From Propionibacterium sp. (lineage in GTDB: Bacteria > Actinomycetota > Actinomycetes > Propionibacteriales > Propionibacteriaceae), in contig JALHFX010000067.1 in NCBI GenBank assembly GCA_022837595.1, forward strand, positions 1 through 17,125: a stretch of DNA of 17,125 nt, given 5' to 3'. The translations under genes and the position numbers were made by a program. Below are positions 15,182-17,125 of this stretch, in pieces; position 1 is the first letter of the stretch, and every line of letters begins with the position of its first letter. The notes beneath the pieces are model-generated. The model was not told the DNA's origin. It did no database searches and worked only from the letters and a program-made list of their open reading frames with translations.

Positions 15182-16129
15182 TCAAGATAGATGAGGACTC
15201 GGCTCCGGCGGGTTATCTGCGCCCGGAGCATGATCGGATGTCCATCCTTGCTTCGCGATTGGGTTGATGTCTGCAGCCAAACGCTCCAGCACTTCCCGGT
15301 ATCCGAGCTGGGTCAACTTCGGATCGTCCAGTTCGTCCCAGTCGCGGGGCGCCGCAACGGTCGGACGCATTCGTCCACGCAGCGAATAGGGGCAGACGGT
15401 GGTTTTCGCGGCGCTGTTCTGTGACCAGTCGATCAGCACTTTGCCTTCTCGCAGGGCTTTCGACTGAGTAGCGACCACCAGAGTGGGCATCGTTTCTTCC
15501 AGCCCCAGCGCGACTTGCTTGGCCAGCGCCGACGCATCCGCGCTGGTGGTCCGGCCGTCCAACGGTGCGTAGAGGTGAATGCCTTTCGAACCGGAGGTGA
15601 CCGGCACCAGATCCAGCTGCATGCCGCCCAGCTTTTCGCGTACTGCATGGGCGACTTCGACGCATTGGGCTAGACCCGCGCCGGGCCCGGGATCGAGGTC
15701 GATCACTAAGCGGTCCGGGTTGCGAGCCTCGCCGCCACTGCCGAAGCGCCATTGCGGGGTGTGGATCTCCAGCGCAGCCAACTGGGCGAACCATGCAAGC
15801 ACCGCCGGGGTGTTGGCCAGCGGGTAAACATTGGTGCGGCGCTGGTGCTTGATTGCGCCGGTCGGCACCCAATCAGGTGCCCCGTCCTCGATGTCCTTGC
15901 GGAAGAAGACTTGCCCAGGCTCAGCTTCGGTGCCGACGCCGTTAACCCATCGTTTGCGGGTCGCCGGCCGCCAGGCGGCCTGGGGGATGAGCGCCGGAGC
16001 CACCTGGAGGTAGTAGTCCAAGACGTCGCCCTTGGTGGTGCCGGTTTGCGGATACATCACTTTGCCGAGGTTCGAGACCGCGAGCGTTACCTCACCAACG
16101 CGGATCGATTGGGTCTGGGATGTGGACAT
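15182..16129 (-). CDS. Stand-alone LigD-type polymerase/primase domain protein (NHEJ)
   Basis: This 315-residue protein is of the archaeo-eukaryotic primase superfamily and equals the polymerase domain of LigD, which fills gaps and adds (ribo)nucleotides at double-strand breaks together with Ku. RPATRKRWVNGVG is at about 54-66, the metal-binding motif I IDLDPG at 143-148 (Asp144, Asp146), motif II SGSKGIHLY at 179-187 with His185, and motif III VLIDW at 231-235 with Asp234. All catalytic residues are present. There is no ligase or phosphoesterase domain, and no Ku or ligase gene in the window. The start is ATG 16129 with a strong GAGGGAGG site 4-5 bases upstream. Such free PolDom proteins occur in actinobacteria alongside, or instead of, full LigD. 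Confidence 0.9.
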   Translation of the reverse strand: MSTSQTQSIRVGEVTLAVSNLGKVMYPQTGTTKGDVLDYYLQVAPALIPQAAWRPATRKRWVNGVGTEAEPGQVFFRKDIEDGAPDWVPTGAIKHQRRTNVYPLANTPAVLAWFAQLAALEIHTPQWRFGSGGEARNPDRLVIDLDPGPGAGLAQCVEVAHAVREKLGGMQLDLVPVTSGSKGIHLYAPLDGRTTSADASALAKQVALGLEETMPTLVVATQSKALREGKVLIDWSQNSAAKTTVCPYSLRGRMRPTVAAPRDWDELDDPKLTQLGYREVLERLAADINPIAKQGWTSDHAPGADNPPEPSPHLS

Positions 16130-16204
16130 CTTGCCTCCCTCGTGCGCCTTGGCTGCGGTTGATCCCGCAACGGGCAGGTCCGGTATCCGCGAACTTGGTA
16201 CGAC

Positions 16205-17125
16205 TCAGTAGCGCGGTTTGCGGTATGGACGCTTTCCGCCGCGGGGGCTGTCCCCGCCTCGCGCGCCGCGGCCACCGCGATTGGGCCCCTTGCCATAACG
16301 CTGGGCGAAGCGGTCCGGTTTGATCTCGATGTACTGTCCGGCGATCTGGGTATCGCGCAGTCGGTCGAGCACCGAGCGATCGAGATCGGCAGGCAACTCG
16401 ACGATAGAAAAGTCCGGACGAATACTGATCGCGCCGAAGTCCTGGCGGCTCAGCCCGCCCTCGTTCGCCAGGGCTCCGACGATTTGCCCTGGGCTGACCT
16501 TGTGATTTCGTCCAACCTCAATACGGTAGGGGGCGTAGTCACCGCGCTTTCGATGGCCGGATCCGCGGTCGCCCGAGCGATCCTCGCTACCCCGCTCATC
16601 GCGCTGATTGCGGGCTGCTGCGCGAGCGAGTGGATCATCGTTGGGATCGAGTAGCAGCGGTGTATCGCCCTGCGCGACGACTGCGAGTGCGGCTGCGACA
16701 TCGGCTTCTGGCACGTCGTGATGGCGAACGTAGTGGGAGATGATGTCTCGGAATGCTTCGATGCGGGAGGTCTCTGCCAGGGCGGTGGTGATGGCGTCGT
16801 CAAAGCGGGCCAGTCGACTGGTGTTGATGTCTTCGGTGGTCGGCAGTTGCATCAATTCGGGTGCCTGGCGCGTCGCCCGTTCGATGTGCTTCAGGAGATA
16901 GCGTTCACGCGGAGTGACGAAGCTGATCGCGTCGCCGCTGCGTCCGGCGCGCCCGGTGCGTCCGATGCGGTGCACATACGACTCGGTGTCGGTTGGGATA
17001 TCGAAGTTGACCACATGGCTGATCCGGTCGACGTCCAGGCCACGGGCAGCAACATCGGTAGCCACCAGGACGTCAAGAGTGCCGTCCTTGAGCTGACCGA
17101 TGGTGCGCTCGCGCATCGTTTGCGG
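16205..17125 (-). CDS. deaD: DEAD-box RNA helicase (DeaD/CsdA-like), C-terminal part; 5' end beyond window edge
   Basis: This is the C-terminal 306 codons of an RNA-dependent ATPase that unwinds structured RNA in ribosome assembly, cold adaptation or mRNA decay. The frame is open to the right edge. Visible parts are LDVLVATDVAARGLDVDRI (motif V region), YVHRIGRTGRAGRSG (motif VI), a helical linker and a charged ERGSEDRSGDRGSG stretch. A DbpA-type RNA-binding domain follows (YRIEVGRNHKVSPGQIVGAL through QYIEIKP), then a basic RGG-like tail ending RPYRKPRY. The Walker A and DEAD motifs are outside the window. The downstream polymerase gene begins 75 bases later on the same strand with its own strong ribosome site. 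Confidence 0.93.
   Translation of the reverse strand, partial: PQTMRERTIGQLKDGTLDVLVATDVAARGLDVDRISHVVNFDIPTDTESYVHRIGRTGRAGRSGDAISFVTPRERYLLKHIERATRQAPELMQLPTTEDINTSRLARFDDAITTALAETSRIEAFRDIISHYVRHHDVPEADVAAALAVVAQGDTPLLLDPNDDPLARAAARNQRDERGSEDRSGDRGSGHRKRGDYAPYRIEVGRNHKVSPGQIVGALANEGGLSRQDFGAISIRPDFSIVELPADLDRSVLDRLRDTQIAGQYIEIKPDRFAQRYGKGPNRGGRGARGGDSPRGGKRPYRKPRY

Noticed and set aside
15213..15872. Antisense-frame product overlapping the LigD polymerase gene
   Set aside because: The frame with DLDPG, SGSKGIHLY and the third catalytic Asp is clearly the real one.
16154..16169. TGCGG/CCGCA hairpin between the DEAD-box and polymerase genes as a terminator
   Set aside because: Only five pairs and no T-tract; too weak to call.

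Overview
The window looks like chromosomal DNA from a moderately high-GC actinobacterium. The evidence is frequent GTG starts, an actinobacterial-style AdoCbl riboswitch, a stand-alone LigD-type polymerase, a DEAD-box RNA helicase with an RGG tail, an MmpS-like lipoprotein and a DUF1361 membrane protein. I cannot name the genus. No rRNA, tRNA, CRISPR array or transposase is visible.

Layout, left to right. (1) 1-1776, minus strand: a cobalamin riboswitch followed by a FecCD/BtuC-type permease and its ATPase, which overlap by GTGA; the ATPase runs off the left edge. (2) 1880-3432, plus strand: a DHA2-type drug exporter broken by an apparent internal out-of-frame deletion near 2755. (3) 3468-4562: a VanZ-RDD fusion membrane protein, overlapping tail-to-tail with an MmpS-like lipoprotein (4540-5010, minus). 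(4) 5206-5910, minus: a DUF1361 membrane protein. (5) 6061-7248, plus: a Cthe_2159-like beta-helix surface protein that has kept the region after a lipobox but has no signal peptide; a long imperfect hairpin covers its start. (6) 7251-8330, minus: a flavin monooxygenase-like protein. (7) 8447-13848: a two-gene cassette, made of a SNF2-family helicase and a DUF262 protein with a degenerate HNH region and a C-terminal RAMA-like domain. It sits between two copies of an approximately 85-bp palindromic element whose left parts match at 37 of 38 bases in the same orientation. (8) 13879-17125, minus: a DEAD-box RNA helicase (cut by the right edge), a stand-alone LigD polymerase domain and a multi-pass membrane protein.

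The most interesting part is region 7. A DNA-translocating SNF2 ATPase is paired with a DUF262 protein. DUF262 is the NTPase/sensor module of modification-dependent restriction proteins such as GmrSD, BrxU and SspE. Here the usual DUF1524 HNH motif appears to have lost its histidine, and a RAMA-like domain, a family predicted to read modified DNA, sits at the C-terminus. I infer a compact anti-mobile-element system, or a derivative that senses modified DNA without the canonical nuclease. The function is not proven by the sequence. The helicase also lacks any ATG, GTG or TTG codon at its expected N-terminus and may start at ATC.

The other genes look like ordinary chromosomal housekeeping or envelope genes: cobalamin uptake, efflux, envelope proteins, RNA remodelling and end-joining repair. 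Two of them (the exporter and the beta-helix protein) look damaged.
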